From: an uncultured Methylococcaceae bacterium
GTDB lineage: Bacteria; Pseudomonadota; Gammaproteobacteria; Methylococcales; Methylomonadaceae
Length of the DNA stretch: 5,359 bases
Direction: 5' to 3'
NCBI GenBank assembly: GCA_913009515.1
Contig: CAJVYO010000125.1
Span: 1 to 5,359, forward strand
The first letter of the stretch is position 1, and each line of letters starts with the position of its first letter. This document shows, piece by piece, positions 1 through 5,359 of this stretch. The notes under the pieces were generated by a model, which was not told where the DNA came from, made no database searches, and saw only the letters and a list, made by a program, of their open reading frames with translations. Made by a program: the position numbers and the translations under genes.

Positions 1-700
1 GCACCGCATCAGTCGGTGCATGCAATGATACCGCCATACTGACATCACATTGTTCTGTTAATCGATACATCGCTGGCACAACGCCTGAGGTGCTGATAGT
101 CACACGACGTTTTGATAAACCAAATGCAAAATCTTCGGTCATCAAATTCATTGCTGCTACGACACTATCAAAATTTAACAGTGGCTCGCCCATGCCCATC
201 ATCACTACATTAGTAACGCGTCCCTGATCACCCATACGTTCATTAGCCGCCATCAGCTGACCAATAATTTCTGCGGTACTTAAATTACGATTAAAGCCTT
301 GTTGTGCCGTCGAACAAAAGGTACACGCTAATGCACAGCCTACTTGCGAGGAAACACATAAAGTCGCTCGATTATCTTCAGGAATATAAACTGCTTCAAC
401 TTTATTGCCGCCACCCATTTCCACCACCCATTTACGGGTACCATCACTGGCAATTTGTTCGAAAATAATTTCAGGTGCCACAATACAGCAGTTTTCGTTT
501 AAATAAGCCCGCAAAGACTTACTTAAATTAGTCATTAAATCAAAATCTGTCTCGCCCAGTTGATGAATCCATTTTATCAATTGAGTGGCTCGAAAAGGCT
601 TTTCGCCAATCTCGACAAAAAAGGCTTGCATGCCTTTTCTGTCAAAATTGAGCAGATTGATTTTTTCCTTATTAACGGATGCGGTCACAAAGTTCAGCAT
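1..700 (-). CDS. rlmN: RlmN, dual-specificity 23S rRNA A2503 / tRNA A37 C2-methyltransferase (3' end cut by window)
   Basis: This is a radical SAM enzyme that methylates C2 of A2503 in 23S rRNA and of A37 in some tRNAs, supporting translational accuracy. I translated 233 residues without a stop; the family is usually about 370-385 residues, so the C-terminal third, including the second catalytic cysteine (Cys355 in E. coli), lies outside the window. Visible are the N-terminal INLLNFDRKG and GEKPFRATQLIKWIHQ stretch (about 14-49), the SDGTRKW segment (85-91), Cys115 (E. coli Cys118), the 4Fe-4S motif CALACTFC with Cys122, Cys126 and Cys129, the SAM-binding MMGMGEP (167-173), and SKRRVTISTSG followed by VSLHAP. 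I chose the ATG at 700 because it gives near-identical numbering to the E. coli protein; a GTG at 688 is the alternative. Neither start has a clear Shine-Dalgarno sequence, and both lie inside the end of ndk, so translation is probably coupled to it. Identity is very secure; the start is moderately so. Confidence 0.96.
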   Translation of the reverse strand, partial: MLNFVTASVNKEKINLLNFDRKGMQAFFVEIGEKPFRATQLIKWIHQLGETDFDLMTNLSKSLRAYLNENCCIVAPEIIFEQIASDGTRKWVVEMGGGNKVEAVYIPEDNRATLCVSSQVGCALACTFCSTAQQGFNRNLSTAEIIGQLMAANERMGDQGRVTNVVMMGMGEPLLNFDSVVAAMNLMTEDFAFGLSKRRVTISTSGVVPAMYRLTEQCDVSMAVSLHAPTDAV

Positions 701-1103
701 CTGAGAAGAAATAAGCAATTTCACGTGCCGCTGATTCAGCAGAATCAGAACCATGTGCTGCATTTTCATCAATACTGGTTGCGAAATCAGCACGAATAGT
801 GCCTGCATCAGCATCAGCAGGGTTAGTTGCTCCCATTAAATCACGATTTTTTAAAATTGCGCCTTCGCCTTCTAACACTTGCACCATTACAGGGCCTGAT
901 GTCATGAAAGACACTAAATCATTGAAAAAAGGACGCTCACTATGCTCAGCATAAAAGCCTTCTGCTTTTTCTTTAGTGAGTTGCATCATTTTTGCTGCAA
1001 CAATGCGTAAACCATTTTTTTCAAAACGACTATAAATTTCACCAATGTTATTAGCCGCAACTGCATCAGGTTTTACGATAGAAAAAGTACGTTCTACTGC
1101 CAT
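672..1103 (-). CDS. ndk: Nucleoside diphosphate kinase
   Basis: Cytoplasmic enzyme that moves the gamma phosphate of ATP to other (d)NDPs through a phosphohistidine, balancing the NTP and dNTP pools. The protein is 143 residues, the normal bacterial length. It opens with AVERTFSIVKPDAV, which includes Lys11, and contains Tyr51, Arg87, Thr93, Arg104 and Asn114 at family positions. The catalytic histidine is His117 in the signature NAAHGSDSAESA. The start at 1103 is chosen because a GGAG sits nine bases upstream and the protein then begins exactly at the family N-terminus; an in-frame GTG at 1151 would add 16 non-conserved residues. The gene ends inside the start region of rlmN, the same ndk-rlmN pairing seen in many Gammaproteobacteria. 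The candidate promoter at 1157-1185 suggests that ndk begins its own transcript. Confidence 0.98.
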   Translation of the reverse strand: MAVERTFSIVKPDAVAANNIGEIYSRFEKNGLRIVAAKMMQLTKEKAEGFYAEHSERPFFNDLVSFMTSGPVMVQVLEGEGAILKNRDLMGATNPADADAGTIRADFATSIDENAAHGSDSAESAAREIAYFFSDAELCDRIR

Positions 1104-1112
1104 TTTTTTAAA

Positions 1113-1116
1113 CTCC
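1113..1116 (-). promoter_or_regulatory. ndk ribosome binding site
   Basis: GGAG on the minus strand, nine bases before the ATG at 1103. It decides the ndk start against the upstream in-frame GTG at 1151, which has no comparable site. Confidence 0.8.
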
Positions 1117-1156
1117 AAAATTAAAATAAATAAACTTAAAAATATCTGCACTAAGT

Positions 1157-1185
1157 AATATAACCTAATGCGAGAATTATGTTAG
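1157..1185 (-). promoter_or_regulatory. Candidate sigma-70 promoter of ndk-rlmN
   Basis: On the minus strand, CTAACA (1185-1180, four of six matches to the -35 consensus) is followed after 17 bases by TATATT (1162-1157, five of six to the -10 consensus). The predicted transcript would start near 1150, leaving a leader of about 47 bases before the ndk ATG. The region is so AT-rich that chance matches are common, so this is a candidate only. The two ACCACT sites just upstream make it somewhat more interesting. Confidence 0.45.
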
Positions 1186-1219
1186 ATAAAAACCACTCTT
1201 ATCTTGTTAAAATACCACT
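1176..1219 (-). repeat. Two imperfect 22-base direct repeats upstream of ndk
   Basis: Read on the minus strand, 1219-1198 and 1197-1176 both begin AGTGGT and match at about 15 of 22 positions. The copies are adjacent, and the second runs across the candidate -35 box of ndk. A 22-base period is close to two turns of the helix, as expected for paired protein-binding sites. No regulator is identified. Confidence 0.4.
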
Positions 1220-1249
1220 GAATATTAATTCGTGATTATTATATAAATG

Positions 1250-1621
1250 TTAATGAAAAATATTAATTACTGGTACCGGTTTATTTTTTTCAATAACATT
1301 ACGTTTTTCCGCCGCTCTAGCATGACGTACTGCTTGTCCAGCAGTAGTTTCCTGCGCTCTCAATCTTCGTTCTTTATCGTGTATTGCTTTTTTTAAACGC
1401 TTCTCTTTTTCTCTTTCAGCTAATTCAGTCATTAAATTTTCTTTAGCTGCCTGCTGTTGCTCAAGACTAATATCATAATGTTTTTTAAATTCTTCACCCG
1501 AAGCACCTATATTTGAACATTTTTTATCTTGATATATCTTTTTACCCTCAACCTTACACTTATATATTTTTGCATACCCAGATATTGGAAAAAATATCAT
1601 TATTAATAACATTAATTTCAT
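1250..1621 (-). CDS. Small exported DUF4124-like protein, function unknown
   Basis: Predicted protein of 123 residues. Residues 1-17 form a signal peptide (MKL, a hydrophobic run, then SGYA before KIY), so the mature protein is probably periplasmic or envelope-attached. The segment KIYKCKVEGKKIYQDKKCS (18-36) resembles the start of DUF4124, a short beta-rich domain that usually carries a cysteine pair; here Cys22 and Cys35 could form a disulfide. Residues about 53-92 are very rich in Glu, Lys, Arg and Gln and look like a long helix or coiled coil. The tail is basic and ends PVPVINIFH, without a membrane segment. AGGTG seven bases before the ATG at 1621 supports the start. It follows secF after a 59-base gap and might be read through from it, but nothing in the sequence ties it to SecDF. 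Exported-protein assignment is fairly sure, DUF4124 membership less so, function unknown. Confidence 0.82.
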   Translation of the reverse strand: MKLMLLIMIFFPISGYAKIYKCKVEGKKIYQDKKCSNIGASGEEFKKHYDISLEQQQAAKENLMTELAEREKEKRLKKAIHDKERRLRAQETTAGQAVRHARAAEKRNVIEKNKPVPVINIFH

Positions 1622-1680
1622 TCAACAGCACCTATTTTTAAAGAATGTTGTATTTTAAAAAAAAAGACGATATAAAAATG

Positions 1681-2604
1681 TTAAGGCATCTCATCAAATT
1701 CTTCGCCTTCTCTTTCCGGTTCCATTAAGTCTTCTTTGCTTACCCCTAAAACTAACACCAAAGGGCTAGCGACAAAAATTGAAGAATAAGTTCCAATCAC
1801 TACACCGATTAATAAGGCAATCGCGAAATTATGAATAATCTCGCCACCCAATAACGCTAAAGCAATCAACACTAATAAAGTCGTAATTGAGGTCATTAAG
1901 GTACGGCTTAAGGTTTGATTTAGTGAAGTATTCATCACTTCTTCTGATGAACCTGCCCGTAATAAACGAAAATTTTCACGAATACGATCATAAACCACAA
2001 TGGTATCATTTAATGAATAACCGATTACCGCTAAAATAGCCGCTAAAACCGTTAAATCAAACTCTAACTGTAACACTGAAAAAACGCCCAGTGTAATAAT
2101 CACATCATGCAATAATGCCGCCACTGAGCCTAACGAAAATTTATACTCAAACCGCCATGCCACATAGATTAAAATACCGAACATCGAATACAGTAACGCT
2201 AATCCACCATCTTCGGTTAATTCATCACCCACTTGCGGGCCAACAAATTCCACACGACGCATATCACCTTTTTCTGACATAGCAACACTCATCGCAGCCA
2301 CTACTTCAGTGCTTAACTCAGCATTACTCAAGCCTTCTTTGGGTTTGATGCGAATTAAAACTTCTTTAGCCGTGCCAAAATGTTGTACTGTGGCATCATC
2401 AAAACCCGCAGTTGCTAAACCTGCACGCATCGCCTTTAAATCAACGGATTTGTTATAACCTACTTCAACTAAGGTACCGCCGGTAAAATCAATCCCCAGC
2501 TTTAAGCCTTGAAAAGCTAATGAGCTAATCGCAACAATCAATAAAAGCCCTGAAAAAATAGCGGCAAAATGACGTTTACCTAAAAAATTAATATTTTGTT
2601 TCAT
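1681..2604 (-). CDS. secF: SecF, protein translocase membrane subunit
   Basis: Inner-membrane partner of SecD in the SecDF-YajC complex, which uses proton flow to drive the later steps of export through SecYEG. The protein has 307 residues, slightly shorter than the E. coli one (323) mainly at its N-terminus. A first membrane helix lies at about 13-32. The family motif LGIDFTGGT (36-44) opens the periplasmic P4 domain, followed by VEFVGPQVG (118-126). Five further membrane helices fill about 133-286, including IGYSLNDTIVVYDRIREN (194-211), the conserved fourth-helix region with Asp200 and Asp206. The C-terminus is acidic and cytoplasmic. The start lies 15 bases after the secD stop; its upstream AAAGACGATAAAT is a poor ribosome binding site, so translation is probably coupled to secD. 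No convincing terminator follows the gene. Confidence 0.98.
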   Translation of the reverse strand: MKQNINFLGKRHFAAIFSGLLLIVAISSLAFQGLKLGIDFTGGTLVEVGYNKSVDLKAMRAGLATAGFDDATVQHFGTAKEVLIRIKPKEGLSNAELSTEVVAAMSVAMSEKGDMRRVEFVGPQVGDELTEDGGLALLYSMFGILIYVAWRFEYKFSLGSVAALLHDVIITLGVFSVLQLEFDLTVLAAILAVIGYSLNDTIVVYDRIRENFRLLRAGSSEEVMNTSLNQTLSRTLMTSITTLLVLIALALLGGEIIHNFAIALLIGVVIGTYSSIFVASPLVLVLGVSKEDLMEPEREGEEFDEMP

Positions 2605-2619
2605 ATTTATCGTCTTTAA

Positions 2620-4473
2620 TTAAATAGAGAGCTTTTCAACACGTTGACCACCATACACCCAGTTAATCACCATACGCGAGCCTAAAATGGCAGTAAACAT
2701 CGAGGTTAAAATACCAATCGCCAAGGTAATCGCAAAGCCTTTAATCGCACCGGTACCAAAACCAAATAATACTAATGCCACTAATAAGGTGGTGATATTC
2801 GCATCAAAAATAGTCGCAAACGCTTTTTCATAGCCCAGAAAAATGCTACTCTGCGGTGCATTGCCACTGGCTAATTCTTCTTTGATACGCTCAAAAATTA
2901 ATACGTTTGCATCAACTGCCATACCGACCGTTAATACAATCCCTGCAATACCCGGTAAAGTTAGCGTCGCTTGTAACATCGATAATACCGCAATAATAAC
3001 CACTAAATTAAAACTTAAGGCTAAATTAGCAATCAAACCAAACACTTTATAGTACAAAGCCATAAACACCAATACCAATGCAAAGCCGACCACGACTGAC
3101 ATCACACCTTTATTAATATTATCTTGCCCTAAACTTGGTCCCACGGTACGTTCTTCAACAATTTCCACAGGAGCAGCTAATGCTCCTGCTCGTAGTAATA
3201 ATGATAATTTACGTGCTTCTTGAGGACTATCTAAACCAGTAGTTTGAAATCGTTTACTAAAATTATCACGAATGGTTGCAATGCTAATCACTTCTTCAAT
3301 TTTTTCTTTACGACGTACTTTTTTACCTTTCACTATTTTAGTCAGTGTTTTTTGCTCAATAAACACCACCGCCATCGGTTGACCAATATTATCTTGAGTA
3401 AACTTACCCATTTTCTTCGCACCGACACCATTCAAGGTAATGCTCACCGAAGCCGAACCATTCTGATCTATCCCAGATGAAGCACCCACAATTTGGTCAC
3501 CGGTAATAATAACGCGTCTTTTAAGTAATACCGGCGCTTTACTGCCACGCTCATAATATAACTTTGAACCGACTGGAATACGCCCTGATAACGCACGCTG
3601 TACATCATGTTCGGTATCCACTTTACGATATTCCAACGTAGCTGTCGTGCCTAAAATTTCTTTCGCTTGCGTGGTATCTTGCACACCCGGTAATTGCACC
3701 ACAATACGGCTATCACCTTGTTGCTGAATAACCGGTTCAGACACCCCTAATTCATTCACTCGATTACGCAAGGTGGTAATATTCTGCGATAAAGCGAATT
3801 TTTTAATCGCTTTAACTTCCGCTTCTGATATTTTTAGAAATACCACCAGCTCCTCATCTTTGGAGCTTAAGTCTAATTTGCGAAATTCTTTATTCAATAA
3901 AGTCATCGCCGCTTGTTTATCGTCTGCATTACGCAACACAACCTTGATTGAACCTTTATCTTGAGCGACAGATTTATAACGTATTTTTGCCATGCGTAAA
4001 GCCGCACGTACATCATTATTATAACGTTCATCAGCCTGCTTAAGTGCCGCAACCATATCCACTTCAAGTAAAAAATGCACCCCACCGCGTAAATCTAAGC
4101 CTAAATACATCGGTTTAGCGCCTAAATTACGCAACCAATCAGGGGTTGCAGGGGCTAAATTTAACGCGACATTATACTGACTCGCAGTATCTTCACGTAA
4201 AATCTCCGCTGCACGCATCTGCTCATCGGTATTATTAAAACGCACTAATATTTTTTTCGTGCCTTGTAATTCAATGGCTTTAGGCGTAATTTTTCCTAGA
4301 TTTAAGGTGCTGGTAATTTTAGCGACTTCTGATTCAGATAAATCCGTAGCGCTTCCCTGTGTTACTTGTAATGCAGGGTCATCACCAAATAAATTGGGCA
4401 AGGAATAAAGAATACCAAAAACTAAAACAATGAGAATGAGTAAATTCTTCCAAAAAGGGAAATGGTTTTGCAT
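2620..4473 (-). CDS. secD: SecD, protein translocase membrane subunit
   Basis: Inner-membrane RND-family protein that works with SecF to pull preproteins from the periplasmic side using the proton motive force. It has 617 residues, against 615 in E. coli. A first helix lies at about 9-28. The long periplasmic part contains LGLDLRGG (124-131), NRVNELGVSEPVIQQQG (237-253), IVVQLPGVQD (257-266) and the ferredoxin-like P1 and base regions. The junction LLLRAGALAAPVEIVEERTVGPSLG (425-449) leads to five more helices at roughly 455-603, with the fourth-helix motif GMAVDANVLIFERIKEE (517-533), including Asp521, which corresponds to the proton-path Asp519 of E. coli. The protein ends KLSI, as in E. 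coli. TGGA seven to ten bases before the ATG at 4473 serves as a modest ribosome binding site. It lies between yajC and secF in the usual order, after an unusually structured 116-base leader. Confidence 0.99.
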   Translation of the reverse strand: MQNHFPFWKNLLILIVLVFGILYSLPNLFGDDPALQVTQGSATDLSESEVAKITSTLNLGKITPKAIELQGTKKILVRFNNTDEQMRAAEILREDTASQYNVALNLAPATPDWLRNLGAKPMYLGLDLRGGVHFLLEVDMVAALKQADERYNNDVRAALRMAKIRYKSVAQDKGSIKVVLRNADDKQAAMTLLNKEFRKLDLSSKDEELVVFLKISEAEVKAIKKFALSQNITTLRNRVNELGVSEPVIQQQGDSRIVVQLPGVQDTTQAKEILGTTATLEYRKVDTEHDVQRALSGRIPVGSKLYYERGSKAPVLLKRRVIITGDQIVGASSGIDQNGSASVSITLNGVGAKKMGKFTQDNIGQPMAVVFIEQKTLTKIVKGKKVRRKEKIEEVISIATIRDNFSKRFQTTGLDSPQEARKLSLLLRAGALAAPVEIVEERTVGPSLGQDNINKGVMSVVVGFALVLVFMALYYKVFGLIANLALSFNLVVIIAVLSMLQATLTLPGIAGIVLTVGMAVDANVLIFERIKEELASGNAPQSSIFLGYEKAFATIFDANITTLLVALVLFGFGTGAIKGFAITLAIGILTSMFTAILGSRMVINWVYGGQRVEKLSI

Positions 4474-4524
4474 GAGTGGTCCATCAGGATAAACAGTGAC
4501 TAACGTTGATTCCGCGCCAGTTTT

Positions 4525-4552
4525 ATTATAATTTTGAAAAGGATAAGTTCAG
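4525..4552 (-). promoter_or_regulatory. Candidate internal promoter for secDF
   Basis: On the minus strand a perfect TATAAT (4530-4525) is preceded after 16 bases by CTGAAC (4552-4547), only three of six matches to the -35 consensus. Transcription would begin near 4518, about 45 bases before the secD ATG. The weak -35 box lies inside the right arm of the hairpin at 4539-4574. The -10 match is good, but the surroundings are AT-rich, so confidence is moderate to low. Confidence 0.4.
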
Positions 4553-4574
4553 CGTTACCGCATGACTTACCCTT
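4539..4574 (-). terminator. Hairpin between yajC and secD (possible attenuator or mRNA-stabilising stem)
   Basis: In the minus-strand RNA, AAGGGUAAGU (4574-4565) pairs with ACUUAUCCUU (4548-4539) over ten base pairs including one G-U. Inside it is a three-by-three internal loop, then GCG/CGC closed by a GUAA loop of the GNRA class. Only a short run of U follows (CCUUUUC), so complete termination seems unlikely and would silence secDF. A partial terminator, an RNase processing site or a stabilising 3' end for tgt-yajC mRNA are all possible. The pairing is seen directly; its role is inferred. Confidence 0.55.
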
Positions 4575-4589
4575 AATATATAGTCGTAA

Positions 4590-4934
4590 TTACTTTGATT
4601 TTTTTGTTTGTGCTTTATAGGTGCCTTTAGGCATCACACTACCTACTTGATGACGTTGCACCTGAATCACCACATTTGGTGCGATTTCAACTTGTGCAAA
4701 ACTATCATTCAACCCAACCACTTTACCTAACACGCCACCGTTGGTTACGATTTCAGCACCAACTGCCATCACCTCTAGCATTTGCTTATGTTCTTTAGTG
4801 CGTTTTGCTTGAGGTCTTAGAAAAATAAAATAAAAGAAAATCAAAATTCCTAATGGAAACAACATACCTTCCCAGCCTGGTTGTTGTACTGCTGGTGCGG
4901 CTTCTGCCATTGCATCTGAAATAAAAAAACTCAT
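4590..4934 (-). CDS. yajC: YajC, SecDF-associated membrane protein
   Basis: Small inner-membrane subunit of the SecDF-YajC complex, also found in contact with YidC and AcrB in E. coli; it is not essential there. The 114 residues match the usual 85-115. A short N-terminal Ala/Pro-rich segment precedes one membrane helix at about 23-39, which ends in the signature FLRPQAKRTKEHKQM (38-52). A compact cytoplasmic domain follows, with the motif IVTNGGVLGKVVGLND (62-77) and VEIAPNVVIQVQR (82-94). The tail is lysine-rich. GGGGA four bases before the ATG at 4934 is the ribosome binding site. The gene begins 46 bases after the tgt stop, so it is probably cotranscribed with tgt, and it is separated from secD by a structured gap. 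Confidence 0.97.
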   Translation of the reverse strand: MSFFISDAMAEAAPAVQQPGWEGMLFPLGILIFFYFIFLRPQAKRTKEHKQMLEVMAVGAEIVTNGGVLGKVVGLNDSFAQVEIAPNVVIQVQRHQVGSVMPKGTYKAQTKKSK

Positions 4935-4980
4935 AACGTCCCCAAATATCGTTTATAACGTAGACATAAAAATTTTTCTA

Positions 4981-5359
4981 TTATGGCATATTTGGTACAA
5001 CTTTACCGCGTAGTTGATAAAACTGTTTAATATACGCCGTAAATCGTTGTTCACTAATCGCTTCTCGTACTTCACTCATCAAATTTAAGTAATAATGTAA
5101 ATTATGAATGGTGTTTAAACGTGCTCCTAAAATCTCATTACATTTATCTAAATGACGTAAATATGAACGCGAATAATGCTGGCAAGTATAACAATCACAA
5201 TTTTCATCAAGTGGTTTAGTATCTAAGCGATATTGTGCATTACGAATTTTAATCACCCCTGTTGAAGTGAAAATATGCCCATTACGCGCATTACGGCTCG
5301 GCATCACACAATCAAACATATCCACACCGCGTCTGACCGCTTCAATCAAATCTTCAGGT
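4981..5359 (-). CDS. tgt: Queuine/preQ1 tRNA-guanine transglycosylase, C-terminal third (5' end cut by window)
   Basis: Bacterial Tgt exchanges guanine 34 for preQ1 in the anticodon of tRNAs with GUN anticodons (Asp, Asn, His, Tyr), a step of queuosine synthesis. The window holds about 126 C-terminal residues of a protein normally near 375; the reading frame stays open to the window edge, so no start codon is visible. Seen here are RRGVDMFDCVMPSRNARNG, which contains the nucleophilic aspartate of the FDCV motif, then KIRNAQY, and the zinc site CDCYTC followed by the histidine in LNTIHNLHYY. The end QLRGKVVPNMP is typical in position. tgt directly before yajC-secD-secF is the standard gammaproteobacterial arrangement, usually with queA upstream, which would lie beyond the right edge. 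Confidence 0.98.
   Translation of the reverse strand, partial: PEDLIEAVRRGVDMFDCVMPSRNARNGHIFTSTGVIKIRNAQYRLDTKPLDENCDCYTCQHYSRSYLRHLDKCNEILGARLNTIHNLHYYLNLMSEVREAISEQRFTAYIKQFYQLRGKVVPNMP

Noticed and set aside
617..622. Apparent frameshift in the rlmN N-terminus at a homopolymer run
   Set aside because: The run has six A residues on the plus strand. With six, the frame reads straight through FFVEIGEKPFR into the conserved region, so the gene is intact here.
560..799. Plus-strand open frame of 79 codons across the rlmN-ndk junction
   Set aside because: It lies opposite two well-supported genes and its translation shows no recognisable domain.
1104..1151. Longer ndk start at a GTG (1151)
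   Set aside because: It would add 16 hydrophobic, non-conserved residues. The ATG at 1103 has a good GGAG site and gives the exact family N-terminus and His117 numbering.
1221..1268. AATATTAATT repeated at 1221-1230 and 1259-1268
   Set aside because: Pure A/T words recur often in this AT-rich gap, and one copy lies in the end of a coding region; no further structure supports it.
1663..2617. Ten-base inverted repeat AAAGACGATA flanking secF (1663-1672 and, inverted, 2608-2617)
   Set aside because: Several ten-base matches are expected by chance in an AT-rich window of this size, and there is no transposase, target duplication or other sign that secF was mobile.
2843..3964. Plus-strand open frames at 2843-3052, 3244-3480 and 3773-3964
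   Set aside because: All lie opposite secD, have no recognisable product, and reflect the composition of the real gene.
3903..4085. Minus-strand open frame of 60 codons inside secD
   Set aside because: It is an out-of-frame reading of secD, which is continuous and full length, so no nested gene is supported.

Overview
This window comes from the chromosome of an AT-rich bacterium, most likely a gammaproteobacterium. The evidence is the tgt-yajC-secD-secF gene order, a SecD ending in the same KLSI tail I remember from E. coli, a RlmN that aligns with the E. coli enzyme with cysteines offset by three residues, and a DUF4124-type exported protein, a family common in Gammaproteobacteria. I cannot name a genus. 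All seven genes lie on the minus strand, so the transcriptional order runs from the high coordinates to the low ones.

Right part (about 4981-5359): the C-terminal third of tgt, the queuosine tRNA-guanine transglycosylase, cut by the window edge. After a 46-base gap come yajC (4590-4934), secD (2620-4473) and secF (1681-2604), the accessory SecDF-YajC complex that uses the proton motive force to help pull proteins through the SecYEG channel. The 116-base gap between yajC and secD holds a strong RNA hairpin and a perfect TATAAT box, so secDF may be tuned separately from tgt-yajC.

Middle (1104-1680): a small gene for an exported, highly charged DUF4124-like protein of unknown function, followed by a 146-base AT-rich gap. 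This gap carries a plausible ndk promoter and two spaced ACCACT sites just upstream of it.

Left part (1-1103): ndk (nucleoside diphosphate kinase), whose 3' end overlaps the start of rlmN (23S rRNA A2503 / tRNA A37 C2-methyltransferase). rlmN is cut at its 3' end by the window edge.

Most of the window is conserved housekeeping DNA: tRNA modification, protein export, nucleotide balance and rRNA modification. I see no mobile element, CRISPR array, tRNA, rRNA or sign of a new defence or metabolic system. The points worth a second look are the yajC-secD leader, the ndk upstream region, the uncharacterised exported protein, and the joining of two gene blocks that sit far apart in E. coli.
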